NCBI GenBank assembly: GCA_015065935.1
Contig: SVPI01000006.1
Span: forward strand, 17,112-81,111
Direction: 5' to 3'
Source of the DNA: Oscillospiraceae bacterium
Lineage (GTDB): Bacteria > Bacillota > Clostridia > Oscillospirales > Acutalibacteraceae
Length of the DNA: 64,000 nucleotides
Positions 42,124 through 50,566 of this stretch are shown here, piece by piece (within the stretch, counting starts at the first letter, position 1; each line of letters starts with the position of its first letter). A program made the translations under genes and the position numbers. The notes under the pieces were generated by a model. That model had not been told where the DNA came from, did not search any database, and saw only the letters and a program-made list of their open reading frames with translations.

Positions 42124-42691
42124 TAAATTAACCGTTGCAAGAATAATTGCAACACCTGTATTTTTGCTTTTTATGATGCTCGATTTTAAGGGTCACTATG
42201 TTGTTGCCCTTGTCATTTTCATTGCCGCCGCCTTAACCGACCTTTTTGATGGCAAAATTGCAAGAAAGCGGGGCATTGTTACCGATTTCGGCAAGTTTTT
42301 AGACCCCGTTGCCGATAAAATGCTCACCACCGCCGCATTTCTTGCCTTTTTAAACGAGAAAGATGGATTTTTTGGAATGGTATGGATTGTGTTTATCGTT
42401 CTTTTAAGGGAGTTTCTTGTCACCTCCGTAAGGCTTGTTGCGGCATCCAGCGGCGGTAAGGTTATTGCCGCAAACATTTGGGGCAAGGCAAAAACCGTGA
42501 GCCAAATGGTGGCAATTATTTTCACCATTACCGTTATGGCATTTGTAGGGCTGTTTCCCGCATTCCCTGTTTTAAATGCAATTCTCTATGTTTCGGCCTC
42601 GGTGGCACTTTGGATTTCAACCGTGCTTTGTGCCGTTTCGGGTGCAGTTTACCTTGTTCAGAATGGGGAATTTATTAAGAGTGCAAAATAA
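42110..42691 (+). CDS. pgsA: CDP-diacylglycerol-glycerol-3-phosphate 3-phosphatidyltransferase
   Basis: 193 residues, about five membrane helices, first step of phosphatidylglycerol synthesis. The CDP-alcohol phosphatidyltransferase motif D-G-x2-A-R-x8-G-x3-D-x3-D reads DLFDGKIARKRG then FGKFLDPVADK. Overlaps rimO by 14 bases; last gene of the recA-recX-rimO-pgsA run. Confidence 0.94.
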   Translation: MNLPNKLTVARIIATPVFLLFMMLDFKGHYVVALVIFIAAALTDLFDGKIARKRGIVTDFGKFLDPVADKMLTTAAFLAFLNEKDGFFGMVWIVFIVLLREFLVTSVRLVAASSGGKVIAANIWGKAKTVSQMVAIIFTITVMAFVGLFPAFPVLNAILYVSASVALWISTVLCAVSGAVYLVQNGEFIKSAK

Positions 42692-42694
42692 TGC

Positions 42695-42723
42695 TGGACA
42701 AAAGCATATAATAAGCATATAAT
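42695..42723 (+). promoter_or_regulatory. promoter of the cysE operon
   Basis: TGGACA (42695-42700), 17 bases, TATAAT (42718-42723). The region carries a tandem AGCATATAATA repeat, giving a second possible -10. Confidence 0.65.
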
Positions 42724-42751
42724 AAGATAATAAATAATATAGATGCGTTTA

Positions 42752-42980
42752 TCGGGAGAAGTAACAGGTAACGTTACCTTTCAGGGAGAGCCCTGCGTGA
42801 CTGAAACGGGGCTTAAGTGTGACACCTGCCAAATGCACCCGACAGCACAAGCGGGGGAAAGAGAAGGTCGAGTATCTCGCTTGCGTTTATGCCGCGTTAA
42901 GGCAAAAGAGTTACAAAACGAAGTGGAACCGCGATTTTTTCGCCTTCGGGAAAGCAGTGCTTTTCCGAAGGCGTTTTGTT
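42752..42980 (+). promoter_or_regulatory. T-box riboswitch, cysteine specific (specifier UGC)
   Basis: Stem I base TCGGG (42752-42756) pairs with CCCGA (42838-42842), and CAGGT (42765-42769) with ACCTG (42824-42828). The internal loop between them has AGAAGTAA on the 5' side and CCAAATGCA on the 3' side, so the specifier codon is TGC (42834-42836), Cys. The T-box sequence GTGGAACCGCG is at 42923-42933. The terminator is CGCCTTCGG/CCGAAGGCG (42941-42973) plus T-rich DNA. Uncharged tRNA-Cys would favour antitermination and expression of cysE and cysS. Confidence 0.93.
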
Positions 42981-42987
42981 TTGGAGA

Positions 42988-43635
42988 GTGATTACTATTT
43001 TTAGATGGGTAGAAGATGTTAAAGCCGTGAGAGACAGAGACCCTGCGGCAAGAAGCTTTTTAGAGGTGTTTTTTCTTTACCCCGGTGTAAAGGCAATAAG
43101 AATGTACCGAAAGGCAAACTTTTTGCACCGCCACGGTTTAAAATTCTGGGCAAGGGTAATTTCCCAGCGGGCAAGAACCCTAACAGGAATTGAAATTCAC
43201 CCGGGGGCTACCATAGGCCGCCGTTTGGTTATTGACCACGGTGCAGGTGTAGTTATCGGCGAAACCGCCGAAATCGGGGACGATGTTCTTATCTACCAGG
43301 GTGTAACCCTTGGCGGTACCGGTAAGGATACAGGCAAGCGCCACCCAACAATTGGTAACAACGTTATGATAAGCTGTGGCGCCAAGGTGCTTGGCCCCTT
43401 TAAGGTTGGGGATAACGCGCGAATTGCCGCAGGTGCAGTTGTTTTAGAGGAGGTTCCCGCTGATAGCACCGTTGTGGGTGTTCCTGCTCGTGTTGTTAAA
43501 CGCGGCGGAATGAAGGTTGTACCCCTTGACCAAATTCACATTCCCGACCCCGTTGCTCAAGAGCTTTGCCGCCTTGAACAGCGCATTGTAAAAATGGAAA
43601 AAGCAGAGGAGAAAAATAAAAATGAGAATATTTAA
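42988..43635 (+). CDS. cysE: serine O-acetyltransferase
   Basis: Makes O-acetylserine, the first step of cysteine synthesis. The short CysE form, 215 residues, with left-handed beta-helix hexapeptide repeats (GATIGRRLVIDHGAGVVIGE, YQGVTLGGTG, GNNVMISCGAKVLG). The start is uncertain: GTG 42988 fits the family N-terminus but GGAG (42983-42986) is only one base away, so a nearby weak codon is possible. Controlled by the Cys T-box; overlaps cysS by 14 bases. Confidence 0.92.
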   Translation: MITIFRWVEDVKAVRDRDPAARSFLEVFFLYPGVKAIRMYRKANFLHRHGLKFWARVISQRARTLTGIEIHPGATIGRRLVIDHGAGVVIGETAEIGDDVLIYQGVTLGGTGKDTGKRHPTIGNNVMISCGAKVLGPFKVGDNARIAAGAVVLEEVPADSTVVGVPARVVKRGGMKVVPLDQIHIPDPVAQELCRLEQRIVKMEKAEEKNKNENI

Positions 43636-45001
43636 CACATTAACCAGAGATAAGCAGGAGCTGGTTCCTTTAAAGGATAACACACTTAATATTTACGCCT
43701 GCGGACCCACCGTTTACAACTTTATTCACATTGGTAACGCTCGCCCCCTTTGCGTTTTCGATGTGCTTCGTCGCTATCTTGAGTGGCGCGGCTACACCGT
43801 TAATTTTGTACAGAACTTTACCGATATTGATGATAAGCTCATAAAAAAGGCAAACGAGGAGGGCACCACCGTTCCCGAAATTGCAAGGCGTTATATTGAG
43901 GAGTTCTTTGTTGACTCAAAGGGCTTAAACATTCGTGAGGCTACCGTTCACCCCAAAGCCACCGAAAACATTGATGCAATTATTGAAATTATCAAAAAGC
44001 TTGAGGAAAAAGGCTTTGCCTATGAATCAAAGGGTGATGTTTACTTTAGAGCCAAGAAGTTTAAGGAATACGGAAAATTATCCCACCAGCCGCTAGAGGA
44101 TTTAGAGGCAGGCGCCAGAATTGATGTAAGCGAGGTAAAGGAAGACCCGATGGATTTCTGCCTTTGGAAATCTGCCAAACCCGGCGAGCCCTTTTGGGAG
44201 TCACCCTGGGGTCAGGGTCGCCCGGGCTGGCATATTGAATGCTCTGCAATGGTAAACCGCTACCTTGGGGATACCATTGATATTCACTGCGGTGGTCAGG
44301 ACCTTATTTTCCCCCACCACGAAAATGAAATTGCTCAGAGTGAGTGCGCCAACGGCTGCACCTTTGCCCGCTTTTGGATGCACAACGGTTATATTAATGT
44401 TGATAACCGCAAAATGTCAAAATCCCTCGGCAACTTTTTCACCGTTCGCGAGGTTGCCAAGGTTTACGGTTACGAGCCCATTCGCTATTTAATGATTTCT
44501 TCTCAGTACAGAAGCCCTGTTAACTACAGCACCGATATTATTGAGCAGAGCAAGAATGCCTTAGAGCGTATTTACAACTGCTTTAAGGATTTGGACTTTG
44601 CCATTACCCACGCCGAGGCAGGCGGTACCGCACCCGATTTCCTTGAGGCAAGGAAAAACGAGTTTATCGCTGCAATGGATGATGATTTAAATACTGCCGA
44701 TGCCCTAGCTGCAGTTTTCGGCCTTATTCGTGATATAAACACCCTTATTGCAAAGGGTGCGGGAAAGGATACCCTTTCCGCCTGCAAGGCGGCTCTTGAT
44801 GAGCTTTGCGGCGTGCTGGGCCTTGGCTATAATAAAAAGGACGACAATTTAGATGCTGAGGTTGAGGAACTTATAAAACAGCGCACCGAGGCCAGAAAGG
44901 CAAGAGATTTTGCCACCGCTGATGCCATTCGCGATAAACTTAAAGGAATGGGAATTGTCCTAGAGGACACCCCGCAGGGCGTTAAATGGAGCAGGCAGTA
45001 A
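43622..45001 (+). CDS. cysS: cysteinyl-tRNA synthetase
   Basis: 459 residues, class I synthetase. Zinc-site start YACGPTVYN, HIGH-equivalent HIGN, DWCLWK-type DFCLWKSAKPGEPFW, second zinc region WHIECSAM, and KMSKS in NRKMSKSLGN. Consumes the cysteine whose synthesis begins with cysE in the same operon, with shared T-box control. Overlaps trmN6 by 16 bases. Confidence 0.96.
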   Translation: MRIFNTLTRDKQELVPLKDNTLNIYACGPTVYNFIHIGNARPLCVFDVLRRYLEWRGYTVNFVQNFTDIDDKLIKKANEEGTTVPEIARRYIEEFFVDSKGLNIREATVHPKATENIDAIIEIIKKLEEKGFAYESKGDVYFRAKKFKEYGKLSHQPLEDLEAGARIDVSEVKEDPMDFCLWKSAKPGEPFWESPWGQGRPGWHIECSAMVNRYLGDTIDIHCGGQDLIFPHHENEIAQSECANGCTFARFWMHNGYINVDNRKMSKSLGNFFTVREVAKVYGYEPIRYLMISSQYRSPVNYSTDIIEQSKNALERIYNCFKDLDFAITHAEAGGTAPDFLEARKNEFIAAMDDDLNTADALAAVFGLIRDINTLIAKGAGKDTLSACKAALDELCGVLGLGYNKKDDNLDAEVEELIKQRTEARKARDFATADAIRDKLKGMGIVLEDTPQGVKWSRQ

Positions 45002-45711
45002 AAAAAGAACCGCTGAACGGCGGAGATTTTAAAATAAATGTATCAAAGCACCACACCTTTGGTACCGATGCGGTGCTTCTCTCCCGCTTTGCAGCGGCAA
45101 AGGAGACCGACACCCTTTGTGACCTTGGCACAGGCTGTGGAATTATTGCCCTTTTAATGCTGTGCGATAATAAGCTTAAAAAGGCGTACGGTGTGGATAT
45201 AAGTGAGGAGGCAATTTCCCTTTGCCAAATGACAAAGGATGAGTTAAATCTCCAAGAGTTCACCCCAATTTGCTCCGATTTAAAGGAGCTAAAGGGAAAA
45301 ATCCCCTTTGGGGAATGCACCCTTGTAACCTGTAACCCGCCCTACAAGGCGGCAGGGGCGGGCATTGTAAATCCCGATAGCGTTGACCGCGTTGCCCGCC
45401 ATGAGACCGCCTGCAATTTAGAGGACATTTTAGTAGCGGCGGCAAAACTTTTGCAGTTTGGCGGCAGGCTTTGTATGTGCCACCGCCCCGAGAGAACTGC
45501 CGAGCTGCTGGCGAAAATGCGGGAACAAAAAATTGAGCCTAAAAAAATGCGCTTTGTTGCAAAAAGCAAAGGCTGTGAGCCCTGGCTTGTACTTGTTGAG
45601 GGCAAACGAGGCGGCAAAACAGGAATGCGGGTTTTAGATACCCTCTATGTGGAGGAAAACGGAGAATTAAGCTCCGAAATGCTTAAAATTTACGGAAAGT
45701 ATAAGGGATAA
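44986..45711 (+). CDS. trmN6: tRNA1(Val) adenine-37 N6-methyltransferase-like protein
   Basis: 241 residues; class I SAM methyltransferase of the TrmN6/YfiC type: FKINVSKHHTFGTDAVLLSR, LCDLGTGCGIIALLM (SAM loop) and TCNPPYKAAGAG (catalytic NPPY). The family modifies A37 of tRNA-Val in E. coli; the substrate in Firmicutes is less certain. Commonly paired with rsmI, which starts three bases after it. Confidence 0.88.
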   Translation: MEQAVKKEPLNGGDFKINVSKHHTFGTDAVLLSRFAAAKETDTLCDLGTGCGIIALLMLCDNKLKKAYGVDISEEAISLCQMTKDELNLQEFTPICSDLKELKGKIPFGECTLVTCNPPYKAAGAGIVNPDSVDRVARHETACNLEDILVAAAKLLQFGGRLCMCHRPERTAELLAKMREQKIEPKKMRFVAKSKGCEPWLVLVEGKRGGKTGMRVLDTLYVEENGELSSEMLKIYGKYKG

Positions 45712-45713
45712 AA

Positions 45714-46535
45714 ATGGCAGGAAAACTTTTTGTTGTGGGCACCCCCATTGGAAATTTATCAGATTTTCCCCCTCGCGGAGTTGAAACCTTAAAAAATGTT
45801 GATTTCATCGCCGCCGAGGACACAAGGGTGAGTGTTAAACTGCTTAACCACTTTGAAATTAAAAAGCCTATGATTTCCTATTTCGAGCACAACAAGCGGG
45901 AAAAGGGCGAGGAGATTATAAACCGAATTTTAAACGGTGAAAACTGCGCTATTATAACCGATGCCGGTATGCCCTGCATTTCAGACCCAGGCGAGGACCT
46001 TGTTCGCCTTGCTCACGAAAAGGGAGTTAAGGTTCAATCGGTGCCCGGTCCCAGCGCTTTAGTTACCGCCCTTGCCATTTCGGGTATGGCCAGCGGCCGC
46101 TTTACCTTCGAGGGCTTTTTATCGGTTAACAAGCAGTCAAGACGGGAGCATTTAGCATCCCTTCAAAACGAAAAGCGCACAATGATTTTTTATGAGGCGC
46201 CACACAAGCTGACTGCCACCCTAAAGGATATGCTAAGCTTTTTCGGGGATAGGCAAATTGCCCTTGTTCGCGAGCTTACAAAGCTACACGAAACGGTGGA
46301 GAGATTAACCCTGTCATACGCCGCCGAATTTTACAGTGAAAACACCCCCAAAGGCGAATTTGTGCTTATTGTTGAGGGCAAAAAAGAGGAAAACGGCGAG
46401 GAAATGACCATTAGCCAGGCTGTTTTAATGGCAAAAGAGTTAATGGAAAAGGGAATGAGCGCCTCAGCCGCCGCAAAGGCTGCCGCAAATAACAGCGGTT
46501 TTAAGAAAAACGATATTTATAAGGAACTTGTATAA
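45714..46535 (+). CDS. rsmI: 16S rRNA cytidine-1402 2'-O-methyltransferase
   Basis: 273 residues, tetrapyrrole-methylase-like fold: VVGTPIGNLSDFPPRGVETL, AAEDTRVSVKLLNHF, DAGMPCISDPGEDLVR, PGPSALVTALAISG, FYEAPHKL and RELTKLHE. Methylates the ribosomal P-site rRNA nucleotide C1402. Last gene of the T-box operon by spacing. Confidence 0.94.
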   Translation: MAGKLFVVGTPIGNLSDFPPRGVETLKNVDFIAAEDTRVSVKLLNHFEIKKPMISYFEHNKREKGEEIINRILNGENCAIITDAGMPCISDPGEDLVRLAHEKGVKVQSVPGPSALVTALAISGMASGRFTFEGFLSVNKQSRREHLASLQNEKRTMIFYEAPHKLTATLKDMLSFFGDRQIALVRELTKLHETVERLTLSYAAEFYSENTPKGEFVLIVEGKKEENGEEMTISQAVLMAKELMEKGMSASAAAKAAANNSGFKKNDIYKELV

Positions 46536-46559
46536 AAGTAAAAATTTTTAAATTACCCC

Positions 46560-46588
46560 TTTAAATTATAGAAAAAATAAGGTATACT
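46560..46588 (+). promoter_or_regulatory. promoter of the LCP gene
   Basis: TTTAAA (46560-46565), 17 bases, TATACT (46583-46588). Confidence 0.62.
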
Positions 46589-46637
46589 TAATTGTTGGAA
46601 AGATAATTTAAATATTTGTATAGGGATGTTTTAAAAA

Positions 46638-48029
46638 ATGGAAATGGAAAACCTAAGCTCCTACAGCAGTGCAAAACGGAGCAAACACGGAAAAAGACCC
46701 AAATATAAAAAGAAAACCTGGTTTACAAGGCTTTCAAAGGGCAAAAAGGTGGCATTTGTTTCAAGTATTGTTGCAATTTCCCTTTGTGTTGTTCTTGTTG
46801 CGGGCGTTTTGGTTGTTGGAAATATGTTTAAATATAACCACAACAACGAATTTGTTAAGGACCCCGAAATCGATTCCATTGTGCCTATAAATGAAGGTAT
46901 TATAAACATTGCGCTTTTTGGTGTTGACACAAGAACGCCCGATGATTTCACAGGTCGTAGCGACTCGATTATGATTTTGAGCATAGATACCGTGAGCAAA
47001 AAGGTTAAGGTTATTTCGGTAATGAGAGATAGCTTTGTGCCTATTGGCGATTCCTACGGTAAAATCAACAGCGCCTACTCAAAGGGCGGCCCTGCACTTG
47101 CGGTTAAAACCCTTAATAAGGTTTTCGGCCTTGACATAAAGCACTATGCCACCGTTAACTTTTTTGGTATGGCAGATATTATAGACGCCGTTGGCGGTCT
47201 TACCATTAATGTTCAGGAAAAGGAGATTGAGGGTACCTACCGTGCAAATGCGCTCATTTGGGAACAATGCTCAAAAATGGGCATACCCTATAACAAGGCT
47301 CCTTTCATTAAGGGGCCGGGTGAGCAGCTTTTAAACGGTATTCAGGCGGTTGCCTGGGCAAGAATTCGTTATGTTTCCACTGCCGAGGGTGTTGCCGATG
47401 ACTTTGGTCGCACCGACAGACAGCGTGTGGTAATGAACCTACTTTTTAACAAGGTTCTTTCAATGCCCACAAAGGATTATCCCAAGCTCATTAAGGCTAT
47501 GATTCCTTATACCGAAACCTCACTTACTTATTCCGATATTTTAAAGTTCGCAGGTGTATTTTTAGGGGATGTTACCTTTGAGGAAATGCGAATTGCAATG
47601 CATGAGTATATTATTGATGCCGATTTCAGACCCTATGGCGAATCCAGCGTTTACTATAACTATGAATATGTTGGCAAAATGCTCCACGCCTTTATCTACA
47701 ATTCGGTAACCCCCGAAATGTATATGGAGCTTAACGGTGTTGATAAAACCCGTTGGTTTGGCAACGGCTACACCGATTCGGGCAGCGGCTCTGGCAACTC
47801 AGGCTCTGGCAATAGCGGCTCAGGCGGCGGTTCCGGTGGCGGCGCAACCTCATCGGCTACCTCCTCTACCGTGAGTGATACCTCATCGGTCACCTCATCT
47901 ACCGTGTCGGACACCGTGAGTGATACTTCATCGGTTACCTCCTCTGAGGCAACATCATCATCGGTTACCTCATCGGACACCTCATCAGAGCTGACAAGCA
48001 CCCCCGAAACAGGCGGCGACGAGGAATAA
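46638..48029 (+). CDS. LytR-CpsA-Psr (LCP) family glycopolymer transferase
   Basis: 463 residues. Basic cytoplasmic N-terminus, one membrane helix (about 37-60), then the extracellular LCP domain: IALFGVDTRTPDDFTGRSDS, ISVMRDSFVPIGDSYGKINS, ADIIDAVGGLTINVQE, AWARIRYV and DFGRTDRQR, including the Arg/Asp residues that bind polyprenyl-pyrophosphate. LCP enzymes attach teichoic acid or other glycopolymers to peptidoglycan. The last 75 residues are a Gly/Ser then Ser/Thr/Val/Asp low-complexity tail, probably a wall-spanning linker. Confidence 0.93.
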   Translation: MEMENLSSYSSAKRSKHGKRPKYKKKTWFTRLSKGKKVAFVSSIVAISLCVVLVAGVLVVGNMFKYNHNNEFVKDPEIDSIVPINEGIINIALFGVDTRTPDDFTGRSDSIMILSIDTVSKKVKVISVMRDSFVPIGDSYGKINSAYSKGGPALAVKTLNKVFGLDIKHYATVNFFGMADIIDAVGGLTINVQEKEIEGTYRANALIWEQCSKMGIPYNKAPFIKGPGEQLLNGIQAVAWARIRYVSTAEGVADDFGRTDRQRVVMNLLFNKVLSMPTKDYPKLIKAMIPYTETSLTYSDILKFAGVFLGDVTFEEMRIAMHEYIIDADFRPYGESSVYYNYEYVGKMLHAFIYNSVTPEMYMELNGVDKTRWFGNGYTDSGSGSGNSGSGNSGSGGGSGGGATSSATSSTVSDTSSVTSSTVSDTVSDTSSVTSSEATSSSVTSSDTSSELTSTPETGGDEE

Positions 48030-48043
48030 AAAACAACAAATAA

Positions 48044-48075
48044 AAAAGGACGAAGAATTTTTCTTCGTCCTTTTT
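48044..48075. terminator. bidirectional terminator between the LCP and DUF4173 genes
   Basis: AAAAAGGACGAAGAA pairs with TTCTTCGTCCTTTTT across a TTT loop, with A and T runs on both sides, serving both converging genes. Confidence 0.9.
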
Positions 48076-48082
48076 CTATTTA

Positions 48083-49738
48083 TTAAGAGGCATCTTTTGC
48101 AAGGGTGCGGCATTCATAACCAAACAAGGGGTTTTCCTCTAAATAGGCGTAAAGTTCTTTGTAGGCTGTGGCTCGGGGAATACTGAATTGTTCAAAGCCC
48201 TTAAACTTTTCCTTGCCCTTTATTGTGGAAACCTTGAAGGCTAAATCTTTGTCAAACTCTTCAAAATAGTCGTTAACATAGGCTTTTGCCAAATATTTTT
48301 TTGCCGTATCAGAAATAACCGAGTTTTTATCCTCTGTAAGCTTTACAAGAGAGGGAATTCCTTCATCACCAAGTTCGTACATTGCCTCAACATCAACCGA
48401 GGAGAGCCTTCCTGAAACGTAGCTTTCGTAGTTGTATTTAGCGCAAACAGCGTTAACATTAACAGTGCCGAGAAGCAGCACGATAACCCCTGCGGTGATG
48501 AGCGCGGTTTTTAAAATATTGATTTTTGTAAAGAAAATTCGCAAAATAACACTAACAAAAACCACCGCTAAAAACAGCATAAAGGCACTTGTTGTAAGTC
48601 GGAGCACCGTCATACCGTAGGCGCCGATATAGAGCACCATTTTGGAAATTGCCGTGGCTATAATAATCAGCGTGAAAACGCCTATAAAGGTGGAGGTTGC
48701 CTTAACGGCGTGGCACACCTTGCCGTTTTCCTTTTTTGCAACAAGCAAAACCAAAAATACAACAATAAGGTTTATAACGGCTATAATGCACATTTCAAAA
48801 AAGCCTTTTCGGGCATATTCGGCATAGGTTATTTGTCCGTTTGGCAAAAAACCGCTGAATGCGCTGAAAAAGTAGGCAAGCTGTGAAAACAGGTAAAGCA
48901 GATAACAAAGGTTTATTGCCGATAGGAAGGAAATAACATAGGTGTTTTCAAGGCTTGGCATTTCTCCTCTTTCCAGCTCTGACACACGGCCTTTTTTAAG
49001 GGAGAAGCCGTAGGAAACAGCAAGCAGCGAAAGGACTAAGCCGAAAACGGCTTTTAGAATTTTCGAAAGAGAGTCGCTGAAAAGGTTATCCATCATACCG
49101 CGGAAGGCATCATCAGAGGAAATAAGCAGCGGAACAATGATTATTAAAACGGGAATTGAGAAGGCAAGACCAATGAGCACCTTTCCAACGGTTTTTTTGT
49201 CGCCATTATCGTTAATGAACAGCGATTTCACCGCCGTGGGAATGTTACAAACCGTCATTGCCGCTGAATAGAAAACCATAAAGGTTTCTCGGTTGCCCTT
49301 TGCTGAGCCCTTAACAAGGCCACTAAAGCAAACGAGGGATAAAAGGAAGCTTATTACCACACCAAAAAAGCGGACGCTTCCGTTTGATGTACAAATAAAG
49401 GTTGCGGCGTTAACAAGAGAGAGGGCGCCACAAAAAATGGGTAAAAATTTAAAGTGGGCCGATTCTGAAAAGTAGAACACAAAAAGTCCCAGCATTAAAA
49501 CACAGGAAATAAGATAACCTAAGGCGAAGCCTCCGAAAATACCAAATACAGAGGCGAAAATACAAAATGCGGCGGCGAGAGCGGTGAAAAAGAGGTCTCT
49601 TTTTTGCAGGTCAAACAAGGGTGCTTCCTGTAGTTCAGGATAAACAGGCTCTTTTTGCTCCGGCGCGGTATCGTTTGAAGGTTGCGCATTTAATTCGTTT
49701 TCATTTTCGTTTAATTTTTCGGTTGTTCCAACATCCAT
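48083..49738 (-). CDS. DUF4173/DUF4153-type multi-pass membrane protein
   Basis: 551 residues. A soluble N-terminus of about 45 residues, then roughly twelve membrane helices, ending with a soluble domain of about 115 residues (VDVEAMYELGDEGIPSLVKL). The segment ITYAEYARKGFFEM with VLYIGAYGMTVLRL matches the DUF4173 signature. Function unknown. The third gene of a minus-strand operon with the DUF2975 and HTH genes; AAGGAG precedes its ATG. Confidence 0.78.
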   Translation of the reverse strand: MDVGTTEKLNENENELNAQPSNDTAPEQKEPVYPELQEAPLFDLQKRDLFFTALAAAFCIFASVFGIFGGFALGYLISCVLMLGLFVFYFSESAHFKFLPIFCGALSLVNAATFICTSNGSVRFFGVVISFLLSLVCFSGLVKGSAKGNRETFMVFYSAAMTVCNIPTAVKSLFINDNGDKKTVGKVLIGLAFSIPVLIIIVPLLISSDDAFRGMMDNLFSDSLSKILKAVFGLVLSLLAVSYGFSLKKGRVSELERGEMPSLENTYVISFLSAINLCYLLYLFSQLAYFFSAFSGFLPNGQITYAEYARKGFFEMCIIAVINLIVVFLVLLVAKKENGKVCHAVKATSTFIGVFTLIIIATAISKMVLYIGAYGMTVLRLTTSAFMLFLAVVFVSVILRIFFTKINILKTALITAGVIVLLLGTVNVNAVCAKYNYESYVSGRLSSVDVEAMYELGDEGIPSLVKLTEDKNSVISDTAKKYLAKAYVNDYFEEFDKDLAFKVSTIKGKEKFKGFEQFSIPRATAYKELYAYLEENPLFGYECRTLAKDAS

Positions 49739-49743
49739 AATCC

Positions 49744-49950
49744 TTACTCCTTTTCGGTGTATTTAATTATATCGCCGGGTTGGCAGTGGAGAGCCTCGCA
49801 AATGGCCTCTAGGGTAGAAAAGCGAATTGCCTTTGCCTTGCCCGTTTTAAGAATTGAGAGGTTAGCAGGGGTAATTCCGATTTTTTCGGCCAGCTCAAGC
49901 GAGGTCATTTTGCGAATCGCCAGCATAACATCAAGGTCAATTTCTATCAT
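49744..49950 (-). CDS. small XRE-family HTH regulator (YozG-like)
   Basis: 68 residues, single helix-turn-helix: IEIDLDVMLAIRKMTSLELA, EKIGITPANLSILKTGKAKA, IRFSTLEAICEALHCQPGDI. This short type is typically encoded beside a DUF2975 membrane protein, as here (15 bases downstream of it). Likely autoregulator acting at the palindrome near 50480-50520. Confidence 0.88.
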   Translation of the reverse strand: MIEIDLDVMLAIRKMTSLELAEKIGITPANLSILKTGKAKAIRFSTLEAICEALHCQPGDIIKYTEKE

Positions 49951-49965
49951 TGTTCATTCCTCGCT

Positions 49966-50433
49966 TTAAATAGTCAGTTCATTTTCCGCTTTAATCTCGG
50001 CGGCGTTTTGCATAACATTTTTAACCACCCTGAGCATTAGTCCCACAAAAGCGGCCGCCACAAAAACGCAAAGGAAGGGAATATAGAAAAAACCGCCGAC
50101 AAGGGTAATTAATGCAACAATAAAACAGCACCAGGAAATGCGGCGAAGGTATTTTACATTAGAGGTTACAAAAACCCTGTCGTTTTTAATGTTAAAGAGC
50201 AGTTTTAAAAGGCTGTAAAGGGTTATATAGGCTAGCGGCACGCTGGGATAAAAACAGCAGGAAAAAAGCACAAGCATTTTTTGCATAGCCGCGCCGGCAG
50301 GGTCCCAGCCGCGAAAGCTTGTAAACCACAGCTTTATTATAAAGGGCGCCAGAAAAACTGCCACCGTTAAAACGGCAACAAAGAAAAAACAAACCGCAAT
50401 AGATAGGGTTACCGACTTGGTTTTATTCCACAT
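49966..50433 (-). CDS. DUF2975 membrane protein
   Basis: 155 residues, four predicted membrane helices (about 8-30, 48-70, 98-118, 120-140). DUF2975 by the family look (SLLKLLFNIKNDRVFVTSNV, KYLRRISWCCF) and by its HTH partner. The start is ATG 50433, six bases after GGAGGT; the frame opens five codons earlier with a TTG that overlaps the ribosome site. Function unknown. First gene of its operon. Confidence 0.82.
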   Translation of the reverse strand: MWNKTKSVTLSIAVCFFFVAVLTVAVFLAPFIIKLWFTSFRGWDPAGAAMQKMLVLFSCCFYPSVPLAYITLYSLLKLLFNIKNDRVFVTSNVKYLRRISWCCFIVALITLVGGFFYIPFLCVFVAAAFVGLMLRVVKNVMQNAAEIKAENELTI

Positions 50434-50465
50434 AAAAATTACCTCCAAAACCAGTTTCTGTCATC

Positions 50466-50520
50466 ATAATAGCACGAAAATTATCGTTTGTCAATAATTA
50501 AATTATTGTTTTTCGATAAT
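50466..50520 (-). promoter_or_regulatory. promoter with overlapping palindrome for the DUF2975-HTH-DUF4173 operon
   Basis: On the minus strand TTGACA (50494 to 50489), 17 bases, TATTAT (50471 to 50466). A long palindrome, ATTATCG-x5-CAATAATT and its mirror (about 50480-50520), covers the -35 region, placed for repression, probably by the HTH protein at 49744. Confidence 0.72.
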
Positions 50521-50531
50521 TTCGGCAAAAC

Positions 50532-50564
50532 AAAAGCCGCCGCACTTTTTATGCGACGGCTTTT
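50532..50564 (-). terminator. terminator after the hypothetical gene at 50567
   Basis: AAAAGCCGCCGCA pairs with TGCGACGGCTTTT (one mismatch). It separates the gene ending at 50567 from the next promoter downstream. Confidence 0.78.
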
Positions 50565-50566
50565 AA

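Noticed and set aside
42743..43004. Short plus-strand frames of 61-82 codons upstream of cysE.
   Set aside because: They cover the T-box leader, whose conserved RNA elements explain the sequence.
47765..48000. Short tandem repeats that might suggest a repeat array.
   Set aside because: They are codon-level repeats encoding the Gly/Ser and Ser/Thr/Val tail of the LCP protein.
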